In this document: piece after piece, positions 17,084 through 27,032 of the stretch | How the letters are laid out: each line of letters begins with the position of its first letter | How positions within the stretch are numbered: position 1 is the first letter of the stretch | From: Aedoeadaptatus coli | GTDB taxonomy: Bacteria > Bacillota > Clostridia > Tissierellales > Peptoniphilaceae | NCBI RefSeq assembly: GCF_900343085.1 | Contig: NZ_OPYI01000008.1 | Coordinates: 1-64,000 of the forward strand | DNA: 64,000 nt | Reading direction: 5' to 3' | The notes under the pieces: generated by a model | The model's database searches: none | Seen by the model: only the letters and a program-made list of their open reading frames with translations | Told to the model about the DNA's origin: nothing | Program-made: the position numbers and the translations under genes

Positions 17084-17341
17084 ATGAATTTCTATAACTA
17101 CATGATGAAAAATCACTTAAATGAAAAGTCTCCAAGAGGAGATTTAGCAAGAGATATGAAGGAAGATAGAGACTTTCCTAAAAATAAAACAGGGAAATTT
17201 AAGGGCTGGAAAAGACTGATTAAAAATTATTTAAAAAGCCAGGGTGCTTGTTATGATTGTATGATGGCTTTTGAAAAAGCATGGAAGGAGTATGAAAATT
17301 GCGAGAGAAAGATATTGAATCTGCCCTTGTTAAAAGAGTAA
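17084..17341 (+). CDS. YozE-like SAM-fold protein
   Basis: The 85-residue protein resembles the YozE SAM-like family: FYNYMMKN at the start, a DLARDMKEDRDFPKN middle and a YLKSQGACYDCMMAF end. These small helical proteins occur in Firmicute phages and chromosomes and their role is unknown. The start has a GGAGG site. Its 3' end overlaps the VRR-NUC gene by 43 bp in another frame. Confidence 0.65.
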   Translation: MNFYNYMMKNHLNEKSPRGDLARDMKEDRDFPKNKTGKFKGWKRLIKNYLKSQGACYDCMMAFEKAWKEYENCERKILNLPLLKE

Positions 17342-17580
17342 AAGAGAATAAGGGTCTATGTCTTAAGTTTACATCTCCATCAATGACGGGAATACCAGAC
17401 AGGATAATACTTCTACCTAAAGGAAAGATTGGATTTGTGGAAACAAAAAGACCTGGAGGAGAACCAAGACCAATTCAGAAAAAGAGAATAAGACAATTTA
17501 AAAACTTAGGTTTTAAGGTTTATGTTCTTGACTCAAAAGAAAACATTGATGGAATAATAAATAGAATCGGAGGTAACTAA
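17299..17580 (+). CDS. VRR-NUC domain nuclease
   Basis: The 93-residue protein is almost entirely a VRR-NUC domain, a PD-(D/E)XK-type nuclease. GIPDRIILLPKGKIGFVETK (about residues 30-49) contains the catalytic D and E-x-K and is followed by PIQKKRI. The start is TTG inside the preceding gene. Stand-alone VRR-NUC proteins in phages are thought to act on branched DNA (Holliday junction resolvase-like). It is coupled to the SNF2 helicase gene, whose start follows its stop directly with GGAGG inside the VRR-NUC end. Confidence 0.82.
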   Translation: MREKDIESALVKRVKENKGLCLKFTSPSMTGIPDRIILLPKGKIGFVETKRPGGEPRPIQKKRIRQFKNLGFKVYVLDSKENIDGIINRIGGN

Positions 17581-18927
<1,347 letters not shown>

Positions 18928-19020
18928 TGTCATAGATTGTCACTATCAAAATTTGCTAAGATTAATGCAAGAGAAGAAGTTATATGGATAACTTACCTCA
19001 AAAACGTATGGAGGTAAGAA

Positions 19021-19422
19021 ATGAATGCAAAAGAATATTTAAAACAAGCTTTTTATTTAGACAAGAGAATAAACTCAAAGCTGGAGCAAGTTGAATCACT
19101 CAACGCTCTAGCAACAAAAGCTACATCCACCTTATCAGATATGCCTAAGAGTCCTAATCGAGGATCATCAAAACTTGAAGATACTATCGTAAAGATTGTA
19201 GATCTCCAAGAAGAAATCAATAAGGATATAGATAAGTTGGTGGATTTAAAGAAAGAAATCGTAAGAACAATAAAAAAGATTGAAGATAAAGAACTTCAAG
19301 TCGTTTTAGAAAAAAGATATCTTTGTTTTGAATCTTGGGAGAAGATAGCAGTTGAAATGAATTACTCAATTCAGCATATTTTTAGATTGCATAGTAAGGC
19401 TTTAAAAAATATAGAAGTATAA
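19021..19422 (+). CDS. DUF1492 family late-gene regulator
   Basis: The 133-residue helical protein matches DUF1492. The N-terminal half is coiled coil; the C-terminal segment (LEKRYLCFESWEKIAVEMNY with HIFRLHSKALK) is a helix-turn-helix of the sigma region 4 type. Members, like ArpU relatives, are placed before the packaging genes and are believed to switch on late transcription. Start ATG has GGAGG. It is the last gene of the rightward early block before a hairpin. Confidence 0.75.
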   Translation: MNAKEYLKQAFYLDKRINSKLEQVESLNALATKATSTLSDMPKSPNRGSSKLEDTIVKIVDLQEEINKDIDKLVDLKKEIVRTIKKIEDKELQVVLEKRYLCFESWEKIAVEMNYSIQHIFRLHSKALKNIEV

Positions 19423-19428
19423 AAAATC

Positions 19429-19454
19429 GGGTGACGCATAAATGCATCACCCGC
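19429..19454. terminator. Hairpin between DUF1492 gene and toxin gene
   Basis: CGGGTGA-GCAT / ATGC-TCACCCG arms lie between convergent genes. There is an A run before and no strong T run after, so it best fits termination of the leftward toxin-antitoxin transcript. Confidence 0.6.
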
Positions 19455-19496
19455 AAAACTTCGTTTTCAATTCGTGTTTTTATTATAGTATTAAAT

Positions 19497-19763
19497 TTAA
19501 AACTTGTCCAGGATATCGTGGTGTCCAATATCTAAAAGAAATATCAATTCATTATTTTCATAGAACCAAATAATGCGAATATCCATGTTAACAGAAGACT
19601 CCCATATTCCATCTGTACCTTGTATTTTCTTAGTTCTTAAAGATGGATGGGTAGGATTTTCTACGAAAAATTTAAGTTTCTTTTTCGTTTGTTTCTTTTC
19701 AGTATCAGATAGTTTTTTGTAATGTTTTTTAAAGGCTTTCGAATAAGCAATTTTATAGGACAT
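19497..19763 (-). CDS. RelE/YafQ-family toxin
   Basis: The 88-residue basic protein matches RelE/ParE superfamily toxins of the YafQ type (AYSKAFKKHYKKL near the start; LRTKKIQGTDGIWESSV and IRIIWFYENNELIFLLDIGHHD at the end, with terminal His-Asp). These are ribosome-dependent mRNA endonucleases. Its start overlaps the antitoxin stop by one base. It runs against the phage operon and so can be expressed in the lysogen. Confidence 0.8.
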   Translation of the reverse strand: MSYKIAYSKAFKKHYKKLSDTEKKQTKKKLKFFVENPTHPSLRTKKIQGTDGIWESSVNMDIRIIWFYENNELIFLLDIGHHDILDKF

Positions 19764-20020
19764 TACTTGTCTAACTCTTCGAATAGAGAGTCGATAGAAT
19801 CAAAAACAGGTTGAGTCCCATTTTTTATAGATTCTTTAATTTCTTTTACTTCAGCTTTTAAATTTTTTATGACGTGTTCTGGATAGATTGCAACTGGAAC
19901 GAGTACAATTTTTCCGTTATCTTCTATGACTTCAAATTGATCGCCTTGATTTAATTCCATAGAGTTTACTATGTCTTTTGGTATAGTAACTTGTGATTTA
20001 GCTTTTAGTTCAACCAACAT
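19763..20020 (-). CDS. AbrB/MazE-type antitoxin
   Basis: The 85-residue protein has an N-terminal SpoVT/AbrB swapped-hairpin DNA-binding domain (ELKAKSQVTIPKDIVNSMEL, then DQFEVIEDNGKIVLVPV) and an acidic C-terminus that should bind the toxin. It has GGAGG before its start and lies behind a consensus promoter overlapped by a perfect 11-bp inverted repeat. That arrangement fits autorepression by the antitoxin or the toxin-antitoxin complex. Confidence 0.82.
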   Translation of the reverse strand: MLVELKAKSQVTIPKDIVNSMELNQGDQFEVIEDNGKIVLVPVAIYPEHVIKNLKAEVKEIKESIKNGTQPVFDSIDSLFEELDK

Positions 20021-20032
20021 AACAAAACCTCC

Positions 20033-20090
20033 TTAGTTAGAAATTCATACTTTCTAACTAAATTATATTTTCTTCTGAGAAAAAAGTCAA
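20033..20090 (-). promoter_or_regulatory. Toxin-antitoxin promoter and operator
   Basis: On the - strand TTGACT (20085-20090), a 17-bp spacer and TATAAT (20062-20067) form a promoter. Directly downstream is a perfect inverted repeat, TTAGTTAGAAA (20033-20043) and TTTCTAACTAA (20051-20061), covering the start of transcription. Confidence 0.85.
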
Positions 20091-20209
20091 GTGGAGAGTA
20101 AAGTTGATAGAATGAGAGTAAGTAGTTGTAGTATAGTTAGAATAGCAAAAGAATAATAAAACGAGCCTTGGAGATTAAATCTTCAGGGCTTTCTTTATGG
20201 AGTGATAAA

Positions 20210-20569
20210 GTGCCAAGTAAACCAAAGAGACCATGTTCACATCCAGGTTGTCCTGAATTAGTTGACGGACGATTCTGCAAGAAACATGAGAAAGAATACA
20301 ACAGAAACTATGAAAAATATAAAAGAGATCCTAGAACTCATAAGCGTTATGGAAAAGCATGGAGACTTATAAGAAAAAGATATGTAGCAGAGCATCCACT
20401 TTGTGAGATGTGTTTAAAAGAAAATAGAATGACAAAGGTAGAGGAAGTACATCACATACTTCCTCTTTCTCGTGGTGGAACTAATGACGAAGACAATCTT
20501 ATGAGTCTTTGTAAATCTTGTCACTCAAAGATTCATGCTGAGCGCGGAGATAGATTCGGACGAGAATAG
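20210..20569 (+). CDS. HNH endonuclease of packaging module
   Basis: The 119-residue protein has the HNH fold: Zn-type cysteines CSHPGC and CEMC, then VEEVHHILPLSRGGTNDEDN and LMSLCKSCHSKIH. Phage HNH proteins next to terminase genes are needed for cos-end cleavage with the terminase in HK97-like phages. The GTG at 20210 is preferred because GGAG lies 6 bp upstream; an upstream TTG at 20168 lacks a site. It precedes the small terminase gene. Confidence 0.85.
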   Translation: MPSKPKRPCSHPGCPELVDGRFCKKHEKEYNRNYEKYKRDPRTHKRYGKAWRLIRKRYVAEHPLCEMCLKENRMTKVEEVHHILPLSRGGTNDEDNLMSLCKSCHSKIHAERGDRFGRE

Positions 20570-20694
20570 TTTTGAGAGAGGGGGAGTCTTAATCTCTACT
20601 ACTGAATTTTCTACCAACGGTGCCGCCCTCTCACGCACAAAAAAACGGGTTCAAAGACCCTATTAAAGAAGATGATGAATTAGGAGGTGATACT

Positions 20695-21267
20695 ATCGCT
20701 AAAGACGGAACATATAGAGGTGGAAGAAGAGTAAAAGCAGGAGGCAAACCACAGCCTGCTGCTGAAAAAATAGAAAAAGGTAAAAAAGTAGAAATTTTAA
20801 TGAATGATATTCCAACATTCACGCCAGAAGAAATAGATGCTGTTGACTTACCAGATGGGGCAGTTCTTGATGGAACCGATATGCCTACACCAAGTGACTA
20901 TCTATCTGCAAAACAAAAGAATGGAATACCACTAGGTGCAGATGAAATATATAAAGAGACTTGGAGTTGGTTAAAACAGAGAAACTGTGAAAACTTAGTA
21001 AATCCAAGATTATTAGAATCCTACTCCCAGGCTTTTGCAAGATACATTCAATGTGAAGAGGCAATAAGTCAATTTGGACTTTTAGGAAAGCATCCTACTA
21101 CGGGAGGAGTTATTGCATCTCCCTTTGTACAGATGTCTTCACAATTTCAAAAGACAGCAAATCTTTTATGGTATGAAATTTATGACATAGTGAAAGAAAA
21201 CTGTACTGAAGTTTATGAAGACTATGGGGAAGATATGATGGAAAAACTACTAAGGCAAAGGAGGTAA
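20695..21267 (+). CDS. P27-type terminase small subunit with AUC start
   Basis: About 190 residues. The family N-terminus, (M)AKDGTYRGGRR, begins exactly at an ATC codon, 7 nt after a perfect GGAGG. An ATG frame at 20620 would add 25 residues unlike the family and has no ribosome site. The C-terminal half (FARYIQCEEAISQFG, PFVQMSSQF) is the P27 family core, which binds the packaging site and recruits the large subunit. It is one of three genes here that seem to use an AUA or AUC start. Confidence 0.75.
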   Translation: MAKDGTYRGGRRVKAGGKPQPAAEKIEKGKKVEILMNDIPTFTPEEIDAVDLPDGAVLDGTDMPTPSDYLSAKQKNGIPLGADEIYKETWSWLKQRNCENLVNPRLLESYSQAFARYIQCEEAISQFGLLGKHPTTGGVIASPFVQMSSQFQKTANLLWYEIYDIVKENCTEVYEDYGEDMMEKLLRQRR

Positions 21268-21272
21268 TAAAT

Positions 21273-22055
21273 TTGTTTGAAAAAGTAAATCCAAAGCATC
21301 CTGACAAACAAGCAGATTGTATTGCAGGTGCAATTGTAGATTTAGCATATAAAGAAAAGGAAAATCCTAAAATAGCAGTCGAAGTTTTGCTTGGTCATGG
21401 TGATTGTCATGTGATTATTGAAACGGACTGCAAGTTAGATGTTGAAGAAATCAAATCAGCTATTAATAGAATAGCAGGAGAAGTAAAAGCCGATGTAAAA
21501 ATTGTAGAGCAAGACATTCACTTATCGAACAATCAAAAAGAAAAGATTAGATGTGGGGATAATGGAATCTTTAAGGGAGTACCTACTTCAGACGAAGAAA
21601 AGAAACTATCTTTAATTGCTCGTGAAATCTATTCTAATTATCCCTACGATGGGAAATACATTCTTGATGGAGATAAACTCATCATCTGTCAGTCAAATGT
21701 ATCTAGAGAAATTTTAAAATCAATTTATCCAAGAGCAATCGTAAACCCATTAGGGGATTGGACTGGAGGGTTTAATGTTGATACTGGAGCGGCTAATAGA
21801 AAACTCGGTTCTGATATGGGGCGAGCAGTAACTGGCGGAGGTCTTCATGGTAAAGACCTATCCAAGGCTGATGTATCAGTTAATATTTATGCCCACCTAA
21901 AGGAACAAGAGGAAAATAGAGAGATTGAATTATCCTGTGCAATCGGAGATGAAACTGTTGATGGTAGACCATATTCAGAAATTGTAGAAATTGCTAGAAA
22001 CTACATTAACTCTATCGGTGGTTTTGAGGAATTTGCTAAATGGGGGTTCATCTAA
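21273..22055 (+). CDS. Phage-encoded S-adenosylmethionine synthetase-like protein
   Basis: At 260 residues it is much shorter than cellular MetK (about 390), but core motifs are present: HPDK (about residues 9-12), a GDNGIFKG loop (about 91-98) and the P-loop-like TGGGLHGKD (about 187-195). It would make SAM from methionine and ATP, and it sits directly before a DNA methyltransferase gene that needs SAM, overlapping its start. Phages of this group often carry this pair. Catalysis by the shortened form is not certain. Confidence 0.8.
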   Translation: MFEKVNPKHPDKQADCIAGAIVDLAYKEKENPKIAVEVLLGHGDCHVIIETDCKLDVEEIKSAINRIAGEVKADVKIVEQDIHLSNNQKEKIRCGDNGIFKGVPTSDEEKKLSLIAREIYSNYPYDGKYILDGDKLIICQSNVSREILKSIYPRAIVNPLGDWTGGFNVDTGAANRKLGSDMGRAVTGGGLHGKDLSKADVSVNIYAHLKEQEENREIELSCAIGDETVDGRPYSEIVEIARNYINSIGGFEEFAKWGFI

Positions 22056-23305
22056 TGAAAGAAGGACTATTACAATATGAATTAAAAAATATAGATGAAC
22101 TCATCCCATATATTAATAATGCTAGAACGCATACTGACGAACAAATTAATAAGGTAGCTGCATCTATAAAAGAATTTGGATTTTTAAATCCTATCTTAAT
22201 TTCAGAAGAGAATGTTATTACAGCAGGACATTGCAGACTTCTAGCGGCTAAGAAACTAGGACTAAAGAAAGTTCCATGTATTTTAGAAAATCATCTCACA
22301 GAGGCACAAAGAAAAGCTTATGTTCTTGCTGATAATAAGTTAAGTTTAGATGCTGGCTGGGATGAAGAACTATTGAGAGTTGAAATTGAATCCCTAGAAG
22401 ATTATGGATTTAATGTAGAGCTTACAGGATTTTCAACTGAAGAATTATCTTCGCTCTTTGACCTTGGTGTAGAGGCTGAAGAAGATGACTTTGATGTTGA
22501 AGAAGAACTTAAAAAGCCTATTTTTTCCAAGGAAGGAGATATTTGGACTCTAGGTAGACATAAAGTTATTTGTGGTGATTCTACTCAGTGGGATACTTTT
22601 GAAAAGCTGCTAAATGATACAAAGGTCAATTTAGTATGTACCGATGCACCATATTTTGTTGAATTAAAAAATAAATCGGGAACGATTAAAAATGACAACT
22701 TAAATGATAAAGAGGCCTATGAATTTTTAATGAAGGTCTTTACAAACTTTAAAGACGCAATGGCTAAGGATGCATCAATTTATGAATTCTATGCAACGAT
22801 GAAAGCTAGAGTTTTCTATGATGCTTTTGAAGATGCAGGCTTTAAAGTTGGTGCAGGGCTTATTTGGAAAAAACCAAGAGCTCCTTTCATGAGAACAGAT
22901 TGGAAATTTAATATGGAGCCTATTATATTTGGTTGGAGAAAAGATGGAAAACATAACTGGTATGGAGATCAAAAGCAAACAGCAGTCTTTGAATTTGATG
23001 GAATTAAAGATTCTGAAAAAGAAGGATGTGGTCATCCATCATCAAAACCAGTACCACTTATTGCTTATTTAATAAAGCAATCAACTCAAACAAATGGCTT
23101 AGTCCTTGATGGATTTTTAGGAAGTGCATCTGCATTAATTGCCTGTGAGGAGCTTAATCGAATCTGCTATGGAATAGAAATAGAGCCTAAATTTGTTGAT
23201 GTAGCAGTAAAAAGATATTTAAATTTAGTTGGTAGTGATAAAGATATAAGCCTTTTAAGAGATGAAAAAAAATATAAGTATGAAGATGCTATTAATCTGA
23301 CTTGA
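22055..23305 (+). CDS. ParB-like/DNA methyltransferase fusion
   Basis: The 416-residue protein has a ParB/Srx-like N-terminal domain (residues 1-95; NARTHTDEQINKVAASIKEF and TAGHCRLLAAKKLG) followed by a beta-class DNA methyltransferase. Motif IV reads TDAPYF where DPPY or SPPY is expected, and motif I is the late DGFLGSASA. The order IV then I indicates adenine-N6 or cytosine-N4 methylation. The Ala in motif IV is unusual and may reduce activity. The likely role is protection of phage DNA from restriction, supplied with SAM by the upstream gene. Confidence 0.82.
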   Translation: MKEGLLQYELKNIDELIPYINNARTHTDEQINKVAASIKEFGFLNPILISEENVITAGHCRLLAAKKLGLKKVPCILENHLTEAQRKAYVLADNKLSLDAGWDEELLRVEIESLEDYGFNVELTGFSTEELSSLFDLGVEAEEDDFDVEEELKKPIFSKEGDIWTLGRHKVICGDSTQWDTFEKLLNDTKVNLVCTDAPYFVELKNKSGTIKNDNLNDKEAYEFLMKVFTNFKDAMAKDASIYEFYATMKARVFYDAFEDAGFKVGAGLIWKKPRAPFMRTDWKFNMEPIIFGWRKDGKHNWYGDQKQTAVFEFDGIKDSEKEGCGHPSSKPVPLIAYLIKQSTQTNGLVLDGFLGSASALIACEELNRICYGIEIEPKFVDVAVKRYLNLVGSDKDISLLRDEKKYKYEDAINLT

Positions 23306-23348
23306 TATAAATCAGTATTTGAGTGATATATGTATGTGAGGTGATTAG

Positions 23349-23564
23349 ATGATTTCAAGGGAAATTATACAAAAATTAAAAGAGACGTATCCAGTAGGTA
23401 CAAGAGTAAAACTAATCCAAATGGAAGATGGACAGGCTCCACCAGTTGGAACTTTAGGCACAGTTTATGGGGTGGATGCCATTGGATCAATCCTAGTAAA
23501 ATGGGATAATGGTTCGATGTTAAATGTAATTTTTAGGGAGGATATAATTGAAAAATCTAATTAA
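23349..23564 (+). CDS. DUF4314 family protein
   Basis: The 71-residue protein matches DUF4314: PVGTRVKLIQMEDGQAPPVG followed by GTVYGVDAIGSILVKWDNGS, an SH3-like beta barrel. It is widespread in phage and conjugative element accessory regions and its function is unknown. GAGGTG lies before the ATG. Confidence 0.78.
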   Translation: MISREIIQKLKETYPVGTRVKLIQMEDGQAPPVGTLGTVYGVDAIGSILVKWDNGSMLNVIFREDIIEKSN

Positions 23565-23579
23565 ATAACCATACATTGC

Positions 23580-23616
23580 TTGACTATTCCTCTATTGTAC
23601 GGGAATATGTGTACAA
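23580..23616 (+). promoter_or_regulatory. Conserved promoter-like element, copy A
   Basis: TTGACT (23580) is followed after 9 bp by TTGTACGGGAATAT (23595-23608); GAATAT sits 17 bp from TTGACT. TTGTAC (23595-23600) and GTACAA (23611-23616) form an inverted repeat. The same block is found at 24039 and 49762. Confidence 0.65.
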
Positions 23617-23636
23617 CAAAAGAGGAGGAACGAAAA

Positions 23637-24005
23637 ATGAAAAAAATTGAACTGCTAGAAAATATAAAAGAAAAAGAAGAATTCGAAGAAAATAAAATAA
23701 GTTACAGATTTTATTGGGCATATAGAGAATCCCAAAGGATAGGTCGAGACATCCTAAACTTTGAAGACATTGGATTTGAAGATAATCACGAAGATATGAT
23801 AGAGAATCTTGAAAGATTCGGGATACAAGAATTTACCATTTCCGATCAGTCAACAGGACTCATGAAAGGACTAAAAAGCTTTAAAAGAAAAGGTTACTTT
23901 CCTATAGACTTAATTGAAATAGATACAGGAAGGACTAATTGGAATTTCAAAGAAAGAAAAGAGGAAAAAGAGTATGAACCAGCCCTCCTTTTCAAGAGAA
24001 ACTAA
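23637..24005 (+). CDS. Hypothetical phage protein
   Basis: The 122-residue charged protein has no recognised domain. ATG 23637 follows GAGGAGG; an upstream in-frame ATG overlaps the conserved promoter-like element and is unlikely. The sequence mixes helices (LLENIKEKEEFEENK) with an aromatic middle. It resembles small DUF-type accessory proteins before terminase large subunits. Function unknown. Confidence 0.6.
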   Translation: MKKIELLENIKEKEEFEENKISYRFYWAYRESQRIGRDILNFEDIGFEDNHEDMIENLERFGIQEFTISDQSTGLMKGLKSFKRKGYFPIDLIEIDTGRTNWNFKERKEEKEYEPALLFKRN

Positions 24006-24038
24006 GAGAAAAAATAGAGAGTTAAGCAAGATAATTGC

Positions 24039-24075
24039 TTGACTTATCTCTTCTTGTACGGGAATATGTGTACAA
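24039..24075 (+). promoter_or_regulatory. Conserved promoter-like element, copy B
   Basis: TTGACT (24039), then TTGTACGGGAATAT at 24054-24067 with GTACAA at 24070-24075. It is identical to copy A from TTGTAC through the AAAAGAG before the ribosome site, with only the spacer differing. Confidence 0.65.
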
Positions 24076-24098
24076 CAAAAGAGAAGGAGAACATTACC

Positions 24099-24386
24099 AT
24101 GAAAAAAGACCTTTTAGAAAGATTAGAAACAGAAGTTACAGCTTGCAAAAGATACGCAGAAAGCTCAATAAAAAAATCAAAAGAAGGCAAGACTGGAGCA
24201 GCCATTAATCTTTTAGACATAGCGGGAACAGCAAAGAAATGTGCAGACCAAGTTCATGAAGAACTTTGGGAGGTATCAAAAGGAAATTTAACAGATGAAG
24301 AATTTCAACTTTTTGCAGAATCAGAAACACTAGAAAGAGAACTTAAGAAAGCATACAAAGAATTAAACATAGCAAGACAAAGATAA
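24099..24386 (+). CDS. Hypothetical helical phage protein
   Basis: The 95-residue protein is predicted largely helical (DLLERLETEVTACKRYAESS, then GKTGAAINLLDIAG). It has an AAGGAG ribosome site and lies behind promoter-like copy B. No family recognised. Confidence 0.6.
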   Translation: MKKDLLERLETEVTACKRYAESSIKKSKEGKTGAAINLLDIAGTAKKCADQVHEELWEVSKGNLTDEEFQLFAESETLERELKKAYKELNIARQR

Positions 24387-24397
24387 AATAAAATTCC

Positions 24398-24457
24398 AAA
24401 TAGAGTTTAGGCTCTATTTGTCGTAGTAGAAGTCACTAGCAAGTGGCTATTTTTTAT
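24398..24457 (+). terminator. Two hairpins before terminase large subunit
   Basis: CAAATAGAG/CTCTATTTG (24398-24420) is followed by AGTCACT/AGTGGCT ending in TTTTTT (to 24457). The second has the shape of a terminator. Confidence 0.65.
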
Positions 24458-24483
24458 GCCTATTTTTAGATGAAGGAGGTCAA

Positions 24484-26073
24484 ATGAAATATAAACCAAC
24501 AAAATTTATGCTACCTACATCTCACTATGATAAAAACAAAGCAGACTATGCTGTCACCTTTATAGAATGCCTAAAACACACAAAAGGTAGATGGGCAGGT
24601 AAAGATTTCAAGCTTATTGACTGGCAAGAAGAAATCATTAGAGACTTGTTTGGAATTGTGAAAGATACAGGGTATCGACAATTTAATACAGCCTATATTG
24701 AAATACCAAAGAAAATGGGAAAGTCAGAACTTGCAGCTGCTGTAGCACTCCTTCTTACTTGCGGTGATGGAGAGGAAAGAGCAGAAGTTTATGGATGTGC
24801 TGCAGATAGGCAACAAGCAACTATCGTCTTCGATGTTGCAGCTGATATGGTAAGGATGAGCCCAGCCTTATCTAAAAGAGTAAAGATACTAGCATCTCAA
24901 AAGAGAATGATATATAAGCCGACCAATTCTTTCTATCAAGTTTTATCTGCAGAGGCTTATTCTAAACACGGATTTAATATTCATGGTGTGGTCTTTGACG
25001 AACTTCATACCCAACCTAACAGAAAACTTTTTGATGTTATGACAAAAGGTTCAGGAGATGCAAGAACTCAACCCCTATATTTTCTTATTACAACTGCAGG
25101 AACAGATACGAAATCAATCTGCTACGAAACTCACCAAAAGGCAGTCGACATACTTGAAGGAAGAAAAACTGATCCAACTTTTTATCCCGTGATTTATGGA
25201 GCAGATAGAGAAGATGATTGGACAGATGAAAAAGTATGGCATAAGGCTAACCCATCCTTAGGAATTACAGTTCCAATAGAAAAAGTAAGACAAGCCTGTG
25301 AATCGGCTAAGCAAAACCCAACTGAAGAAAATGCCTTCAGACAGTTAAGATTAAATCAGTGGGTCAAACAAGCAATTAGGTGGATGCCTATGGAAAAATG
25401 GGACTTATGTAACTTTGCTGTTAATGAAGAAGAACTAAAAGGTAGAGTTTGTTATGGTGGACTTGACCTATCATCAACAACAGATATTACGGCCTTTGTT
25501 TTAGTCTTTCCTCCATTAGATGAGGATGATAAATATCAAATATTACCCTACTTTTGGTTGCCAGAAGATAACCTCGACCTAAGAGTAAAAAGAGACCATG
25601 TGAACTATGACCTATGGAAAAAACAAGGCTATATTCAGACAACAGAAGGCAATGTAGTTCATTATGGTTTTATTGAAAAATTTATAGAAGATTTAGGTGA
25701 TATATATAACATCCGAGAAATTGCCTTTGACAGATGGGGAGCAGTTCAGATGGTACAAAACTTAGAAGGAATGGGTTTCACAGTTGTTCCTTTTGGTCAA
25801 GGATTTAAAGACATGTCTCCACCAACAAAAGAATTAATGAAACTAACTCTCGAAAGAAAAATAGCCCATGGAGGTCATCCAGTTCTAAGGTGGATGATGG
25901 ATAATATCTTTATTCGAACAGATCCCGCTGGAAACATTAAGGCAGATAAAGAAAAATCTACAGAAAAGATAGATGGGGTTATTGCTACAATCATGGCTCT
26001 TGATAGGGCTATAAGGTGTGGCAATGATACTAGTGAGTCGGTTTATGATGATAGGGGATTGATTATTTTTTAA
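24484..26073 (+). CDS. Terminase large subunit
   Basis: The 529-residue packaging motor has an ATPase domain with Walker A-like IPKKMGKSE (about residues 78-86) and Walker B VVFDELHT (about 172-179). A nuclease domain follows with acidic sites in GGLDLSSTTD (about 324-333), EIAFDRWG (about 416) and the late DGVIATIMALD. It matches the Terminase_1 family used by HK97-like and cos phages, consistent with the HNH gene upstream. Start ATG has GGAGG. Confidence 0.92.
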   Translation: MKYKPTKFMLPTSHYDKNKADYAVTFIECLKHTKGRWAGKDFKLIDWQEEIIRDLFGIVKDTGYRQFNTAYIEIPKKMGKSELAAAVALLLTCGDGEERAEVYGCAADRQQATIVFDVAADMVRMSPALSKRVKILASQKRMIYKPTNSFYQVLSAEAYSKHGFNIHGVVFDELHTQPNRKLFDVMTKGSGDARTQPLYFLITTAGTDTKSICYETHQKAVDILEGRKTDPTFYPVIYGADREDDWTDEKVWHKANPSLGITVPIEKVRQACESAKQNPTEENAFRQLRLNQWVKQAIRWMPMEKWDLCNFAVNEEELKGRVCYGGLDLSSTTDITAFVLVFPPLDEDDKYQILPYFWLPEDNLDLRVKRDHVNYDLWKKQGYIQTTEGNVVHYGFIEKFIEDLGDIYNIREIAFDRWGAVQMVQNLEGMGFTVVPFGQGFKDMSPPTKELMKLTLERKIAHGGHPVLRWMMDNIFIRTDPAGNIKADKEKSTEKIDGVIATIMALDRAIRCGNDTSESVYDDRGLIIF

Positions 26074-26143
26074 TCTCTCTATTTTTGATTTATCATAGCC
26101 AAATTTAGAAAAGTGGCGAGATTTAGAGTTAAGTAAAAATGCA

Positions 26144-26171
26144 CGAAAAAAGCCACCATATAGGTGGCTAG
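26144..26171 (-). terminator. Terminator of the leftward DUF3800 gene
   Basis: On the - strand AGCCACC-TATAT-GGTGGCT is followed by TTTTTT. Confidence 0.75.
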
Positions 26172-26293
26172 AATATGTATACCAATTGCTTATGAGTGAC
26201 GATAACACATATCGCTTACCTAGATAATGGCACTTGAATAAGACTTACTGTTGGTATAATCATGATACTTTAAAAATAGAAAAAAGTCAAGTT

Positions 26294-26965
26294 TTATAGG
26301 GGAAATTCAAAAATATATTTTAAGATACCATTGTCTCTTAAAGTTTTAAACTCATCTGCGTAATTACCTGTTTTAAGATGAGAATACAAGATATTTGAGA
26401 AAACATCAGCGATTTGAATATTTGAGTTATTGGCAGAGTCAAAATATGAAACCGCAAAATTTCCTTGATTAATCCCAGTTATGCAAAGTTCAGTGTTTAA
26501 ATAGTCCTCAAGAAAGAATCTCGATTCGGTTCTTTCATTTCTTTCATCAAGTTGTAAAAGATGATTCTCACTTGGTATGTAATTATTTCTTATGAAGTAG
26601 TCCAGTGATATTTTTAATAGGTAATTGAAAACTCAAGATGTATTTGAACAAAAAGTATCTTTGAGTCTTGAATTGTCAACTTTTAAATAGAAAAGACTGA
26701 AGTTGCTTTTTCTGGCAAAGAAGTTTATAAATTTTTGTTTCATGGGTCTATCAAAAGCAGAACCTTTTAACTCATGAAATGTTCCATTTAAAAACATTTT
26801 TTGCCTATTGTCTATTCTTTTAAGCTCTTCAAGATTAGATGCTACAAAACGTTTATAGGATCTTTTTAAAGCATTAGAATTATCTGGAATAATTAACGTG
26901 ATAATGAAGTATTCATTTTTAAGTTGATTATTAATTGTTCCTGATTCGTCGATATATATGTTCAT
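26294..26965 (-). pseudogene. DUF3800 family gene with in-frame TGA
   Basis: The frame reads MNIYIDESGTI at the start, the typical DUF3800 motif, and QIADVFSNILYSHLKTG near the end, the family's second motif. One TGA at 26633-26635 interrupts the otherwise open 224-codon frame. This looks like a nonsense mutation of a cargo gene placed against the packaging operon between terminase and portal. DUF3800 proteins are RNase H-like and occur in mobile elements and defence-associated loci; their role is unclear. Confidence 0.75.
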
Positions 26966-27032
26966 AGTTTGTCCTTCCAGTAAATATATTAACATTATAT
27001 CACAAATGATTAAAATTTTAGGAGGTGGTAAT

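Noticed and set aside
20168..20209. TTG start for the HNH endonuclease
   Set aside because: No ribosome site; GTG 20210 has GGAG at proper distance and gives the usual N-terminus.
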